NCBI RefSeq assembly: GCF_965225875.1
Contig: NZ_CBDDBS010000001.1
Location: 496,001 to 560,000, forward strand
DNA length: 64,000 bases
Source of the DNA: Haliscomenobacter sp965225875
GTDB taxonomy: Bacteria > Bacteroidota > Bacteroidia > Chitinophagales > Saprospiraceae
Reading direction: 5' to 3'
Shown: positions 41,545-49,761 of the stretch, in pieces
How the letters are laid out: every line of letters begins with the position of its first letter
How positions within the stretch are numbered: the first letter of the stretch is position 1
The notes under the pieces: generated by a model
What the model was told of the DNA's origin: nothing
What the model saw: the letters and a program-made list of their open reading frames with translations, nothing else
Database searches by the model: none
Position numbers and translations under genes: made by a program

Positions 41545-42189
41545 ATGAAATGCCTGACCATGTTACTCTGGTTGACCACCAGCCTGACCTTTAATCACTT
41601 AGCTGCCCAAAACAACCCCTGGAAGTTTCGGCACGACCACAATGGGGTACAAGTCTATACCCGCAAGGATAGCATCACCGGAATTTTAGAATTGAAGCTG
41701 CGCACTGAAGTAAAAGCCAGTTTAAGAGCAGTAGTAGCGCTGGCCACTGATATTCCCAACCTCAAAAACTGGGCCTATCGCCTCAAGGAGTCCTACCTGG
41801 TCAAAGAAGTCAGTGCCACTGAAGGTTATTTGTACATGCGTACAGATTTTCCCTTACCTTTTTCTGACCGGGATATGATTGTACATTATGTGATGCGTCA
41901 GGATCCCCATACCAAACAAGTGACATCCACCAGCAAGTCCGCATTTCAGATGATTCCTGAGAAGGACGGAATCGTACGCATCAAAACGCTGGAAACCAAA
42001 TGGACCTACACTCCCCTGGCAAATGGTATGATCCGCCTCGAATACCAACTCAAATCGGACCCGGCAGGCAGCATTCCCAAATGGTTGATCAACCTGGCTG
42101 CGGATGACGGCCCGGTAAAAAGTATCGTCGGATTAAAGCAGCAATTGGCGAAATACGAGGATGCTAAGGTGAGTTTTTTGAAAGAATAA
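41545..42189 (+). CDS. Exported START-domain protein
   Basis: A 214-residue protein with a signal peptide (TMLLWLTTSLTFNHLAAQ). The START lipid-binding fold is visible: WKFRHDHNGVQVYTRKDS, VVALATDIPNLKNWAYRLKE, FPLPFSDRDMIVHYVM and SIPKWLINLAADDGPVKSIV. Probably binds or carries a lipid in the periplasm. Ends beside a repeat cluster shared with the convergent ricT gene. Confidence 0.85.
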   Translation: MKCLTMLLWLTTSLTFNHLAAQNNPWKFRHDHNGVQVYTRKDSITGILELKLRTEVKASLRAVVALATDIPNLKNWAYRLKESYLVKEVSATEGYLYMRTDFPLPFSDRDMIVHYVMRQDPHTKQVTSTSKSAFQMIPEKDGIVRIKTLETKWTYTPLANGMIRLEYQLKSDPAGSIPKWLINLAADDGPVKSIVGLKQQLAKYEDAKVSFLKE

Positions 42190-42190
42190 C

Positions 42191-42326
42191 GTAGGGGCAA
42201 CCCTATGTGGTTGCCCCTATGTGGTTGCCCCTATGTGGTTGCCCCTAACGTTCTTATCATTTCCATGTCCCATGGAAATGGGTGGCGCACCCTGATGTAG
42301 TGGCAACCACATAGGGTTGCCACTAC
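42191..42326. repeat. Repeat cluster between convergent genes: 14-bp tandem plus palindrome
   Basis: tatgtggttgcccc is tandemly repeated three times (42204-42217, 42218-42231, 42232-42245), preceded by gtaggggcaaccc. The palindrome gtagtggcaaccacataggg... (42297-42326) belongs to the same family and runs into the ricT stop codon. A separate small palindrome ccatg...catgg lies at 42263-42277. Likely a bidirectional terminator enlarged by repeat slippage. Confidence 0.75.
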
Positions 42327-43960
42327 TACCGGCGGCGTTTATTCCGATTTTTATTTCTCCGGTTGTTGTTGTTCCCTTGGCCTCCACCCTCTGGATTTCC
42401 ACCACCATCGTTATTGCTGGGGGGATTCGGGTTATTGTTGCCTTGATCACCTCCACCTTGCTGGTTTTGTGGCCCACGTGGCGGCTGCGGTGGACGTGGA
42501 TTGGGCCGTCCGCCGGTATTGTTGCCTCCGGAATTGTTGTTGTTGCTTCCGCCCCCGCCCCGGTTGTTCGGGTTATTGGGGTTGTTCGGATTATTCGGGC
42601 GTGGCCCCTGATTGTTTCCTTTGGGTGGCTGAGGATTAGCACCTTCCTCTTTGGGTGGACGGGGGTTGTTGTTCCCACGTTGTTGTGGATCGGGGCGGCG
42701 TTCAGAGCGTTCAGGGCGCCCTTGTCGATCTCCTTGTCCCGGATTTTGACCAGCACCACCTTGTGGCTTGGGCCGGTTCTCGCCCCGGTTGTTGTTTTGT
42801 GCGTTCCCTTCCCCGCTACGCTGCTGATCAGGGCGTTTTTTCTTTTTCTTTTTGCGGCGTTTTTTGTCATCGGGCAATTCAATTTCACCCGTCACGTCCA
42901 CAAATCCTTCCTCTTCTGGTACGAATGCCGTTGTAGCTGCAACATCGAACTCGGCTGGTTTTTCACCCCGTGCGTTCATTTCCTGAATTTCCTTGACCTT
43001 GCTCAAATCCATTGGATAAATTGCTCCCCTACCCCGCTCGTGATCGTAAACGTAGTAAAGCAATTTTTTGAAAATATCGGTTTTGATCAAAGTCGCAGCC
43101 CCTTTTTGAGTATACAGTTTATCTGCACCACTCGGAAAATCCGAAAGAGCATCCAGATAAGTATCCAATTCGTAGTTGAGGCAACATTTCAAACGGCCAC
43201 ATTGCCCTGAAAGCTTCACCTGATTGATGGCCAGGTTTTGGTAGCGTGCGGCAGCTGTCGATACCGATTTGAAGTCGGTCAACCAGGTAGAGCAGCACAA
43301 TTCCCGCCCACAGGAACCAATCCCACCAATCAAGGCGGATTCCTGGCGCGCACCGATCTGCCGCATTTCAATTTTTACGCGAAACTCCTTGGCGAAATGC
43401 CGGATCAGTTCACGGAAGTCGACCCGACCATCAGCGGTGTAATAAAAAGTCGCCTTGCGCTTGTCACCCTGGTATTCCACATCGCCAATCTTCATTTCCA
43501 GGCCCAGCGTACGCGCAATGGCCCGGGCGCGCACCATCGTCGGTTGCTCAGCTTCACGGGCTTCTTGCAAGCGCTCCAGGTCACGCTCATTGGCGCGGCG
43601 CAACACGAAATTGTTCACTGAGCGCTCATCCACCCGGCGGCGTTTCATTTGCAAGCGCACCAGCTCACCCGACAGGCTGACTTTGCCAATGTCATAACCG
43701 TTTCCGGTTTCAGCCACCACCATATCGCCTGTAACGACACGTACCTGGTCGGCTACCCGAAAAAACTGCTTGTGCACCCCGTTTTTAAAGCTGATTTCAA
43801 CAATATTCAGCGGGTCAATATCAATGATGTCCAAAGTGGACAGCCAATCGTAGGTATTCAAGCGATTGCATCCACCCGTTGCACAGCCTCCACTGCTGTT
43901 GCATCCTTTGGTGCTGCCGCCACTACTGGTTCCACAACTCGTACAACCTAAACATCCCAT
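42326..43960 (-). CDS. ricT: RicT/YaaT-like PSP1-domain protein with long low-complexity tail
   Basis: A 544-residue protein. The N-terminus is Cys-rich (GCLGCTSCG, CNSSGGCATGGCN). Residues ~45-320 are the PSP1/RicT core: VGSCGRE-like IGSCGRELCCSTWLTDFK and SGQCGRLKCCLNYELD, whose cysteines bind Fe-S in the RicA-RicF-RicT complex of Bacillus, which acts in mRNA maturation. From ~365 on it is a disordered tail rich in Asn, Gly, Pro, Arg and Gln, beginning KKRRKKKKKKRPDQQRSG. That tail is unusual. It follows holB with a 13-bp overlap, the same gene order as in Bacillus (holB-yaaT). Confidence 0.87.
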   Translation of the reverse strand: MGCLGCTSCGTSSGGSTKGCNSSGGCATGGCNRLNTYDWLSTLDIIDIDPLNIVEISFKNGVHKQFFRVADQVRVVTGDMVVAETGNGYDIGKVSLSGELVRLQMKRRRVDERSVNNFVLRRANERDLERLQEAREAEQPTMVRARAIARTLGLEMKIGDVEYQGDKRKATFYYTADGRVDFRELIRHFAKEFRVKIEMRQIGARQESALIGGIGSCGRELCCSTWLTDFKSVSTAAARYQNLAINQVKLSGQCGRLKCCLNYELDTYLDALSDFPSGADKLYTQKGAATLIKTDIFKKLLYYVYDHERGRGAIYPMDLSKVKEIQEMNARGEKPAEFDVAATTAFVPEEEGFVDVTGEIELPDDKKRRKKKKKKRPDQQRSGEGNAQNNNRGENRPKPQGGAGQNPGQGDRQGRPERSERRPDPQQRGNNNPRPPKEEGANPQPPKGNNQGPRPNNPNNPNNPNNRGGGGSNNNNSGGNNTGGRPNPRPPQPPRGPQNQQGGGDQGNNNPNPPSNNDGGGNPEGGGQGNNNNRRNKNRNKRRR

Positions 43961-45060
43961 CGTTTCATCGTTTTATGTAGCTGGATGGAAGCATCCAAAA
44001 AAAGGATCTTTGGATTTGCGTTCCGTTCCACATATTGATAACAATTGTTGAATAAACGTACTATTTGCTCCACTTGGTCTACATTGAGCACTTTTGCCAA
44101 ATTTTGGGCACTGCTCAATTCCTCCGCCTGAAGTCGGGCATTAGTACTTCCCGTTACCATCATAATCAAAAACTCGCGCATAAAATGCAGGGCATACTGC
44201 AAAAAATGCTTTTGGTTTTCCCGCCCAAGGGTGGCAAAACCTTCACTCCATTTGACCATTTCTGGCCCATAACCTTTGTAACATTTGCGCAGCCAATCAA
44301 GTAACAAGGCTGCATCGTTGCTTATTTTATTCGCTGCTAAGGTAATGGCTTCATTGAAATTACCATCAGAAAGATGTGCAATTCCCCAGGCTTTGTCTTC
44401 GGGGCAAAGCTCCTGCCGCAACAAACCATCCACTATATCCTGATCATTCAGCATCGGAATTTTCACCAATTGACAGCGCGACAGAATGGTATTGAGGATC
44501 AACTCTGCGTTTTCAGCAATGAGGATAAAATGGGTAGCGGGAGGTGGCTCCTCGATGAGTTTAAGCAGGCGGTTGCCTTCATTTCCAAGGTATTCAGGCA
44601 GCCAAAGAATCAAGGTTTTAACTGGCGCTTCAAAGGTTTTTAGGCTGAGCTTACGGATGATGTTCTGGCATTCATCCTTGTTGATGTTGCCTTGTTTGTT
44701 TTCAGCTCCAATCAGTTGCAGCCACTGGTTGCTATCTTGATAGGGATTTTCCTGTAAGGCTTTCCGCCATTGAACCATAAATTTATCACTGGTCATGCCC
44801 GCACCAACCACCGGAAAGGAAAAATGCACATCTGGGTGAATCAGCTTGGACGTTTTGACACAGGAGGCACATTCTCCGCAGGAGTCGCCATCGGTTCGTT
44901 GAGTACACAACAAATATTGGCTGAGTGCCAGAGCCAGCGTGCGTTTTCCGATACCCGGAGGTCCCAACAACAATAGCGCATGCGGCAAACGGTCGGCTTC
45001 GACCATGTACCGGAGTGTGCTGATTGCCTCGGTTTGTCCAATAATATCTTTAAAACGCAT
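43948..45060 (-). CDS. holB: DNA polymerase III subunit delta'
   Basis: About 370 residues from ATG 45058-45060 (MRFKDIIGQTEAIS); an in-frame extension to 45129 overlaps nothing conserved. Clamp-loader AAA motifs: Walker A LLGPPGIGKRTLALAL, a four-Cys zinc module (GDSCGECASCVKT preceded by LLCTQR), LILWLPEYLGNEGNRLLKLI and sensor 1 region LNTILSRCQLV. It is part of the replicative clamp loader. Its 3' end overlaps ricT. Confidence 0.93.
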   Translation of the reverse strand: MRFKDIIGQTEAISTLRYMVEADRLPHALLLLGPPGIGKRTLALALSQYLLCTQRTDGDSCGECASCVKTSKLIHPDVHFSFPVVGAGMTSDKFMVQWRKALQENPYQDSNQWLQLIGAENKQGNINKDECQNIIRKLSLKTFEAPVKTLILWLPEYLGNEGNRLLKLIEEPPPATHFILIAENAELILNTILSRCQLVKIPMLNDQDIVDGLLRQELCPEDKAWGIAHLSDGNFNEAITLAANKISNDAALLLDWLRKCYKGYGPEMVKWSEGFATLGRENQKHFLQYALHFMREFLIMMVTGSTNARLQAEELSSAQNLAKVLNVDQVEQIVRLFNNCYQYVERNANPKILFLDASIQLHKTMKRWDV

Positions 45061-45094
45061 GATGATTTCAGGCTTTACAGCCTCAAAGGAAGGA

Positions 45095-45571
45095 TCAATC
45101 CTCGATTTGGTCCAAAATAACCTCATCAAAAGGACTAATGGAAGAGCGGAAAGTATTGATCAATTGGCCTTTTTCGTTCAGCAAGTATTTTTGAAAATTC
45201 CATTCGACTTCCGAATCCATGACCCCGTTTTCACTTTTGTGGGTCAACCAATGGTACAAAGGGTGAACTTCAGGGCCTTTGATGTGGACTTTGGTTGTCA
45301 TGGGGAAACTTACCCCGTAACGCATTTTACAAAAATGGGCGATGCTAGTATTAGAGCCGGGCTCTTGCCCGCCAAAATCATTGGAGGGCAGCCCCACGAC
45401 GACTAGTTTATGTTTAAAAGTTTCGTAGAGCTCCTGCAACTGTACATATTGTGGCGTGTAGCCACATTCTGAAGCTACATTGACCACTAGAATTTTCTTG
45501 CCTTTAAAATCAGCGAAATCAATCTCTTCCCCCGCGATGCCTTCAACTTTGAAGCGATGAATTGAATCCAC
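45095..45571 (-). CDS. Glutathione peroxidase-family thiol peroxidase (GTG start)
   Basis: A 158-residue peroxidase of the Cys type: VNVASECGYTPQYVQLQELY (peroxidatic Cys), VVGLPSNDFGGQEPGS (Gln) and EWNFQKYLLNEKG (Trp, Asn), the full tetrad. Reduces hydrogen peroxide or lipid hydroperoxides, usually with thioredoxin. The start is GTG (45569-45571). It lies 34 bp upstream of holB on the same strand. Confidence 0.92.
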   Translation of the reverse strand: MDSIHRFKVEGIAGEEIDFADFKGKKILVVNVASECGYTPQYVQLQELYETFKHKLVVVGLPSNDFGGQEPGSNTSIAHFCKMRYGVSFPMTTKVHIKGPEVHPLYHWLTHKSENGVMDSEVEWNFQKYLLNEKGQLINTFRSSISPFDEVILDQIED

Positions 45572-45675
45572 AGCTTGTAAATTTTTTCACTTGTGGGGTA
45601 AAGTTAGATAAAAATGTTAAAGCAAAGTGGAGAAGATTAGACTTTTTTATGGCGATCAGGATTGAAGCCAGGGTA

Positions 45676-46413
45676 TCAAGGGTTCGATTCGATTTCCTCC
45701 GACTCATCCACCGCCGTTTGCGGATGCTTTTTTTGCCACAAAACCTCCGACTCTTCCTGCTCCTCTTTGAGCATGCGCATGGCGAAAAAGATGCTGATAA
45801 AAAGCGTGACGATCGCCAAAAGAATCAGCCAGTCGTAAAACTCCTGGATGATGAAAAAATCGTATAACCCATGTACCAAAACAGCTAAACCCAGGCCCGT
45901 GGCTAAAAAGCGGATTTGGACTTTCCGTTCGGTTTTGAACTTGGCTTTGCCCACAAAATAACCCATCATAGTAGCAAAAACCGCATGGGCTGGTACGGCA
46001 GTAAGCCCTCGTAGCGCAGTAGTAGAAATGCTGTACTCCATAGCGTATAGTACATTTTCCAGGGTAGCAAAACCCATACTGATCATCACGGCGTAAATGA
46101 TGCCATCGAGTGGCTCGTTGAAAAAAGGGCGAAAATAGGGGAACAGCACCAAGGTTAAAAACTTGAACAGTTCCTCAGTAAAAGATACCACTACAAAAGA
46201 AGTGACACAAACCCAAAACAAACTCGCCGGATCATCAATGCCCCGGTGGTAAAAGAACTCCTGCACTTTCATCACTGGAAGGGTAACCAACATACCCAGC
46301 ATAAAGCATAGGGTAAGTGGAAACCACTTCTCCCGCTCGTGCCGATCGGAACGGTAGATTACCCATGCAATGAGGATTGCAGGTAATATGGCCAGTGTAA
46401 GTTGGAAAAACAT
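45676..46413 (-). CDS. PrsW-family intramembrane metalloprotease
   Basis: About 245 residues from ATG 46411-46413 (a TTG six bases upstream is less likely). Several membrane segments carry the family's metal motifs: VVSFTEELFKFLTLV (EExxK), ISMGFATLENVLYAMEY (ExxxY), VPAHAVFATMMGYFVG and LVHGLYDFFII (both His). PrsW proteases cleave anti-sigma or other single-pass membrane proteins. The substrate here is unknown; no anti-sigma gene is adjacent. Ends 104 bp before the peroxidase. Confidence 0.88.
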   Translation of the reverse strand: MFFQLTLAILPAILIAWVIYRSDRHEREKWFPLTLCFMLGMLVTLPVMKVQEFFYHRGIDDPASLFWVCVTSFVVVSFTEELFKFLTLVLFPYFRPFFNEPLDGIIYAVMISMGFATLENVLYAMEYSISTTALRGLTAVPAHAVFATMMGYFVGKAKFKTERKVQIRFLATGLGLAVLVHGLYDFFIIQEFYDWLILLAIVTLFISIFFAMRMLKEEQEESEVLWQKKHPQTAVDESEEIESNP

Positions 46414-46498
46414 TATCAAGGGCGCTTTGGAGGTTAGGAAATAGTCAGTTACGTGTCAGGAAGGGCATATCAACGAGGCACAAAAATCACTAATCCGT

Positions 46499-46533
46499 GG
46501 GGCAAAAATAGATGTTCATTTTTTTATCGCCCC
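46499..46533. repeat. GGGGC-family repeat, copy 2
   Basis: ggggcaaaaatagatgttca then a run of T and atcgcccc. The ends ggggc/gcccc and the A/T runs pair as a hairpin. The same word order occurs at 48969-49005 and in longer form at 25757-25872. Lies in the divergent gap between PrsW and the PP2C phosphatase gene. Confidence 0.7.
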
Positions 46534-46613
46534 TAAACTTTGGTAAGATCATAACACCATTTTACAAAAATCGTTTATTTTTCCTTTCTGTGGCTTATCT
46601 TCACAGGGAAATT

Positions 46614-46671
46614 GTAGAGACGCACGGCTGTGCGTCTCTGTAGTTAAAGACGCACAGCCGTGCGTCTCTAC
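46614..46671. repeat. Perfect 24-bp inverted repeat of a near-palindromic word
   Basis: Arms 46614-46637 and 46648-46671 are exact reverse complements (gtagagacgcacggctgtgc...), and each arm is itself nearly palindromic, so cruciform or tandem-hairpin forms are possible. It ends 20 bp before the ATG of the phosphatase gene (46691), a position suited to control of that gene rather than termination. Confidence 0.8.
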
Positions 46672-46690
46672 ACTGGACCAAACAATTATT

Positions 46691-47944
46691 ATGGCTGAGT
46701 TTTCTGAAATCCGCAACCGGCTGTCCAACGTTGAAAACTTGGAGAAAGAACTGCATTTGAAACAATTGCAGATCAATCGCCTGTTGAGCATCACTCAGGC
46801 CATCAACAACAATGTATCCGGAGTAGAATTGTACGACATGTACAGTTCATTTTTAAGTTGGGAAATGGGCATCAAAAAAATGGCGCTCTTCATCAAAGAG
46901 GAAGAAATATGGCGCTGTGCAACTTCCCTCGGGATTCCCGCCAACTTGCTCAGCGAAGACATCACGGCTCATTTTCCTAAGTATACTCGTTTGCGCAATT
47001 TGGAGGAGAATGATTCCCCCCTTATGCGCCATTTCGACGTAGTCATCCCCGTTCGCCATAAAGATATTGCGATTGCTTATGTATTCATTGGGGGTTTTGC
47101 TGAGGATGACGACATGTACAACAAAGTCCAAATCATCACCACCATTACCAACATCATCGCAGTCGCGATGGAAAACAAACGCCTCTTCAAACGCCAATTG
47201 GAGCAGGAGCGCCTGAAACGGGAAATGGAACTAGCTGGAGATGTACAAAAACTATTGATCCCTCAGCAGTTGCCTTCTTGCCGGAATTATGAATTTGCCA
47301 GTATTTACAAACCACATTTTGGGGTTGGGGGCGATTATTACGACTTCATTGAGTTTCCCAACGATAAAATTGTCTTCTGCATTGGCGATTTTACGGGTAA
47401 GGGTTTGTCGGCCGCATTGTTGATGGCCAATTTTCAGGCCAACTTCCATACCTTGATCAATAAACAAGCGGACCTTGACGAATTCATCCGCGACTTGAAT
47501 ACTTCGGTCAACCTCATTACTCAAGGTGATCGTTTCATTACTTTTTTCATCGCTGAATACAACACCTGTACGCGGGTATTGCGCTATGTCAATGCGGGGC
47601 ATAACCCCCCGATTCTGGTTTCCCAAAACCGCCTGCTGGAACTCAACAAGGGCTGCATTATGCTGGGTTCGTATGCGAAAATTCCGGGTATTGAGATTGG
47701 TGAATGTAAGGTAGAGGAAGAGGAAGCCATTATCCTGGCTTACACCGACGGTTTGACCGATATTCGCAACAGTGCCGGGGACTTTGTCACCGAGGAGTTG
47801 TTGTATGATTACGTGCAGGAAAATTTCAAACTTCCTGCTGAAACATTCAACCAGGGCTTGCTAACCATCCTGGATGCTTTTAGAGGCGACGAGAACTATC
47901 CGGACGATTTTACTGTTTTAACCTGCAAAATTCACAACCATTGA
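46691..47944 (+). CDS. SpoIIE-type PP2C protein phosphatase with GAF-like N-terminus
   Basis: A 417-residue protein. An N-terminal coiled coil (LEKELHLKQLQINRLLSI) and GAF-like domain (~40-170) precede the coiled linker and a PPM phosphatase: REMELAGDVQKLLIPQQLPS, FGVGGDYYDFI, CIGDFTGKGLSAALLMANFQ, YVNAGHNPPIL and LAYTDGLTDIRN, ending DDFTVLTCKI. Such RsbU-like enzymes dephosphorylate STAS anti-anti-sigma proteins. No STAS or kinase partner is encoded nearby. A 58-bp inverted repeat lies just upstream. Confidence 0.9.
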   Translation: MAEFSEIRNRLSNVENLEKELHLKQLQINRLLSITQAINNNVSGVELYDMYSSFLSWEMGIKKMALFIKEEEIWRCATSLGIPANLLSEDITAHFPKYTRLRNLEENDSPLMRHFDVVIPVRHKDIAIAYVFIGGFAEDDDMYNKVQIITTITNIIAVAMENKRLFKRQLEQERLKREMELAGDVQKLLIPQQLPSCRNYEFASIYKPHFGVGGDYYDFIEFPNDKIVFCIGDFTGKGLSAALLMANFQANFHTLINKQADLDEFIRDLNTSVNLITQGDRFITFFIAEYNTCTRVLRYVNAGHNPPILVSQNRLLELNKGCIMLGSYAKIPGIEIGECKVEEEEAIILAYTDGLTDIRNSAGDFVTEELLYDYVQENFKLPAETFNQGLLTILDAFRGDENYPDDFTVLTCKIHNH

Positions 47945-48041
47945 GGCTTTTGTCTCGTCTTATAATAACTTAAGCTCAATTGTGGGGAATTTGATCGACT
48001 TAATTTTGATCTGTACTAAATTAAGTCGGACATTGCCTCAA
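47941..48041 (+). terminator. Terminator-like nested hairpins after the phosphatase gene
   Basis: ttgaggc (47941-47947) pairs with gcctcaa (48035-48041), and inside it cgacttaattt (47996-48006) pairs perfectly with aaattaagtcg (48018-48028). The outer arm includes the stop codon region of the phosphatase gene. Confidence 0.65.
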
Positions 48042-48164
48042 AATCTAGTTTTTGTTATTTTACATCGCAAAATAAGCCCGGGGCAGACATCCATTTTCCA
48101 TCCTCATACGTTTTTACATTGGTTCGAAATTGGATGTCGAAGTTTTCCGGCGTAATACATCATC

Positions 48165-48968
48165 ATGAAAGACAAAACAACTGCTGGTCTGTTGGCAATA
48201 TTTTTAGGCGGATTGGGTATACACCGTTTTTATCTTGGTCAAACTGGCCTGGGTTTTCTCCATCTCATTTTTTTCTGGTTGCCTTTGCCAATCTCCTGGA
48301 TTGTTGGTTTCATTCATGGCATCATGATCCTTACCATGGATGATGATAAATTTAATCTTCAGTTCAATCCTGATCAATACAAAGTTGTTAAACGTGGAAA
48401 TCGGCGAGAAGACAGGGAGTTTAACCGCAACGAACGCCGCCGTCCACAGGAGCCACAAAGACGCAGTACCGCACCCGTACGTCAGCCTGTAAACCAGGAC
48501 AAACAACAAATGCTGAAAAAAAGTGGCATCGACAAATACAAGGATTACGATTACCAAGGGGCCATTGAAGAATTCAAAAAAGCCCTGGACCTGGACCCCA
48601 ATGACATTTCCATCCATTTCAACCTGGCTTGTACCTACTCCTTAAACGAAGAGGCCGACAAAGCACTGGAACATTTGGACCGGGCCGTAACCCTGGGTTT
48701 TACCGACTTTAAACGCATCAAGGAACACGATGCCCTGGCTTTTGTACGCATCCAGGACGCTTTTGACGAGTTCGAAGCCAATGGTTTCCGCCTCAAGCAG
48801 CCTACCCCACAAAAACAGGCGGCTCACACCCAGGCACAGCCCACACAAGAACCGACCGAGGATCACTCGCCAATTTTGGAACAACTCCAAAAATTAAACG
48901 AGCTGAAATTGAAAGGTTTATTGACTGAAGAAGAGTTTGCAACCCAAAAGAACAAGCTAATGAACTAA
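48165..48968 (+). CDS. TM2-TPR-SHOCT protein
   Basis: A 267-residue protein with three modules. Residues 1-60: TM2 domain with two membrane helices (TTAGLLAIFLGGLGIHRFYL, FWLPLPISWIVGFIHGIM). A basic linker (RGNRREDREFNRNERRRPQE) leads to TPR repeats (~125-195: YDYQGAIEEFKKALDLDPND, EADKALEHLDRAVTLG). The last ~30 residues are a SHOCT motif (LQKLNELKLKGLLTEEEFAT). It probably assembles protein complexes at the inner membrane. Repeat copy 3 starts directly after its stop codon. Confidence 0.87.
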   Translation: MKDKTTAGLLAIFLGGLGIHRFYLGQTGLGFLHLIFFWLPLPISWIVGFIHGIMILTMDDDKFNLQFNPDQYKVVKRGNRREDREFNRNERRRPQEPQRRSTAPVRQPVNQDKQQMLKKSGIDKYKDYDYQGAIEEFKKALDLDPNDISIHFNLACTYSLNEEADKALEHLDRAVTLGFTDFKRIKEHDALAFVRIQDAFDEFEANGFRLKQPTPQKQAAHTQAQPTQEPTEDHSPILEQLQKLNELKLKGLLTEEEFATQKNKLMN

Positions 48969-49005
48969 GGGGCGACAAAAAAACAAGTGTTCATTTTTTT
49001 GCCCC
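48969..49005. repeat. GGGGC-family repeat, copy 3
   Basis: ggggcgacaaaaaaacaagt then gttcattttttt and gcccc. It fits copy 2 closely and ends 15 bp before the ATG of the CBS gene (49021). As RNA it forms a GC-clamped A/T hairpin, so it may terminate the TM2 gene and also shape the leader of the CBS gene. Confidence 0.7.
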
Positions 49006-49020
49006 GCTATTAAGCATAAA

Positions 49021-49680
49021 ATGATTGCAGAAACGTTGATTTCGACGGCCATTATTCCCTTACAAACTTCCGACACTGGTGACGTGGCGTTGGAAATGAT
49101 GAGTGAATTTTATGTGCGCCACTTACCCATCGTCAACAACCGCGAGTTGTTGGGCGTGTTGTCGGAAGACGACGTGATGAACTTCGACGTCAACGAAGCC
49201 ATTGGCTCTTACAGCCTTTCCTTGCAAAGGCCCTACGTGCACAGCAATGACCACATTTACGAGGTCATGCGCATTGTTGCCGATCAAGATCTTTCGGTTG
49301 TGCCTGTAGTGGATGCGGACAACAATTACCTGGGTGTCATTACCCTGGAAGACCTCCTGCGTTACTTTGCCCGCACGGTTTCTTTCGCCGATTCGGGCAG
49401 CATCATTGTGCTGGAATTGAGCCGCCGGGATTATTCCATGACCGAAATCGCCCGGATCGTGGAATCGGAAGGAGCGACCATCCTCAGTTCTTTTATCAGC
49501 TCCTACCCAGAATCAGAGCGCATCGACGTCACCCTCAAGATCAACCTCCAACACATCCACAATATTCTGGCTACCTTCGAGCGCTTCAAGTACGAAATCA
49601 AAGCTTCTTTCAACGAAGCAGAATATTTGGACAGTTTGAAGGAACGTTATCAGGGTTTGATGAGTTATTTGAATGTTTAA
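49021..49680 (+). CDS. CBS-domain protein
   Basis: A 219-residue protein with two CBS domains: SDTGDVALEMMSEFYVRHLP to LLGVLSEDDVM, and YVHSNDHIYEVMRIVADQDL to YLGVITLEDLLRYFA. The last ~90 residues look ACT-like (SIIVLELSRRDYSMTEIARI, TILSSFISSYPESERIDVTL), so it may bind nucleotides and a second ligand. Followed 81 bp later by the Hen1-Pnkp operon. Confidence 0.88.
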   Translation: MIAETLISTAIIPLQTSDTGDVALEMMSEFYVRHLPIVNNRELLGVLSEDDVMNFDVNEAIGSYSLSLQRPYVHSNDHIYEVMRIVADQDLSVVPVVDADNNYLGVITLEDLLRYFARTVSFADSGSIIVLELSRRDYSMTEIARIVESEGATILSSFISSYPESERIDVTLKINLQHIHNILATFERFKYEIKASFNEAEYLDSLKERYQGLMSYLNV

Positions 49681-49761
49681 AATTTTGCTGATTTGGTAAT
49701 AGGCTAATGTGCTGATTATCTGGCAGCATCAAAATGTCTATTTTCAAACCCACAAAATCCC

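Noticed and set aside
42204..42245. 14-bp tandem repeats as a minisatellite or CRISPR remnant
   Set aside because: Three contiguous units without spacers; fits slippage within a terminator-like palindrome.
42217..43210. Long frames of 223 and 297 residues overlapping ricT on either strand
   Set aside because: They are shadows of the low-complexity RicT tail, with biased composition and no recognisable domain.
49681..49761. Structured leader before hen1
   Set aside because: Only short, imperfect complementarity (for example attttg...caaaat); not convincing as a riboswitch or attenuator.
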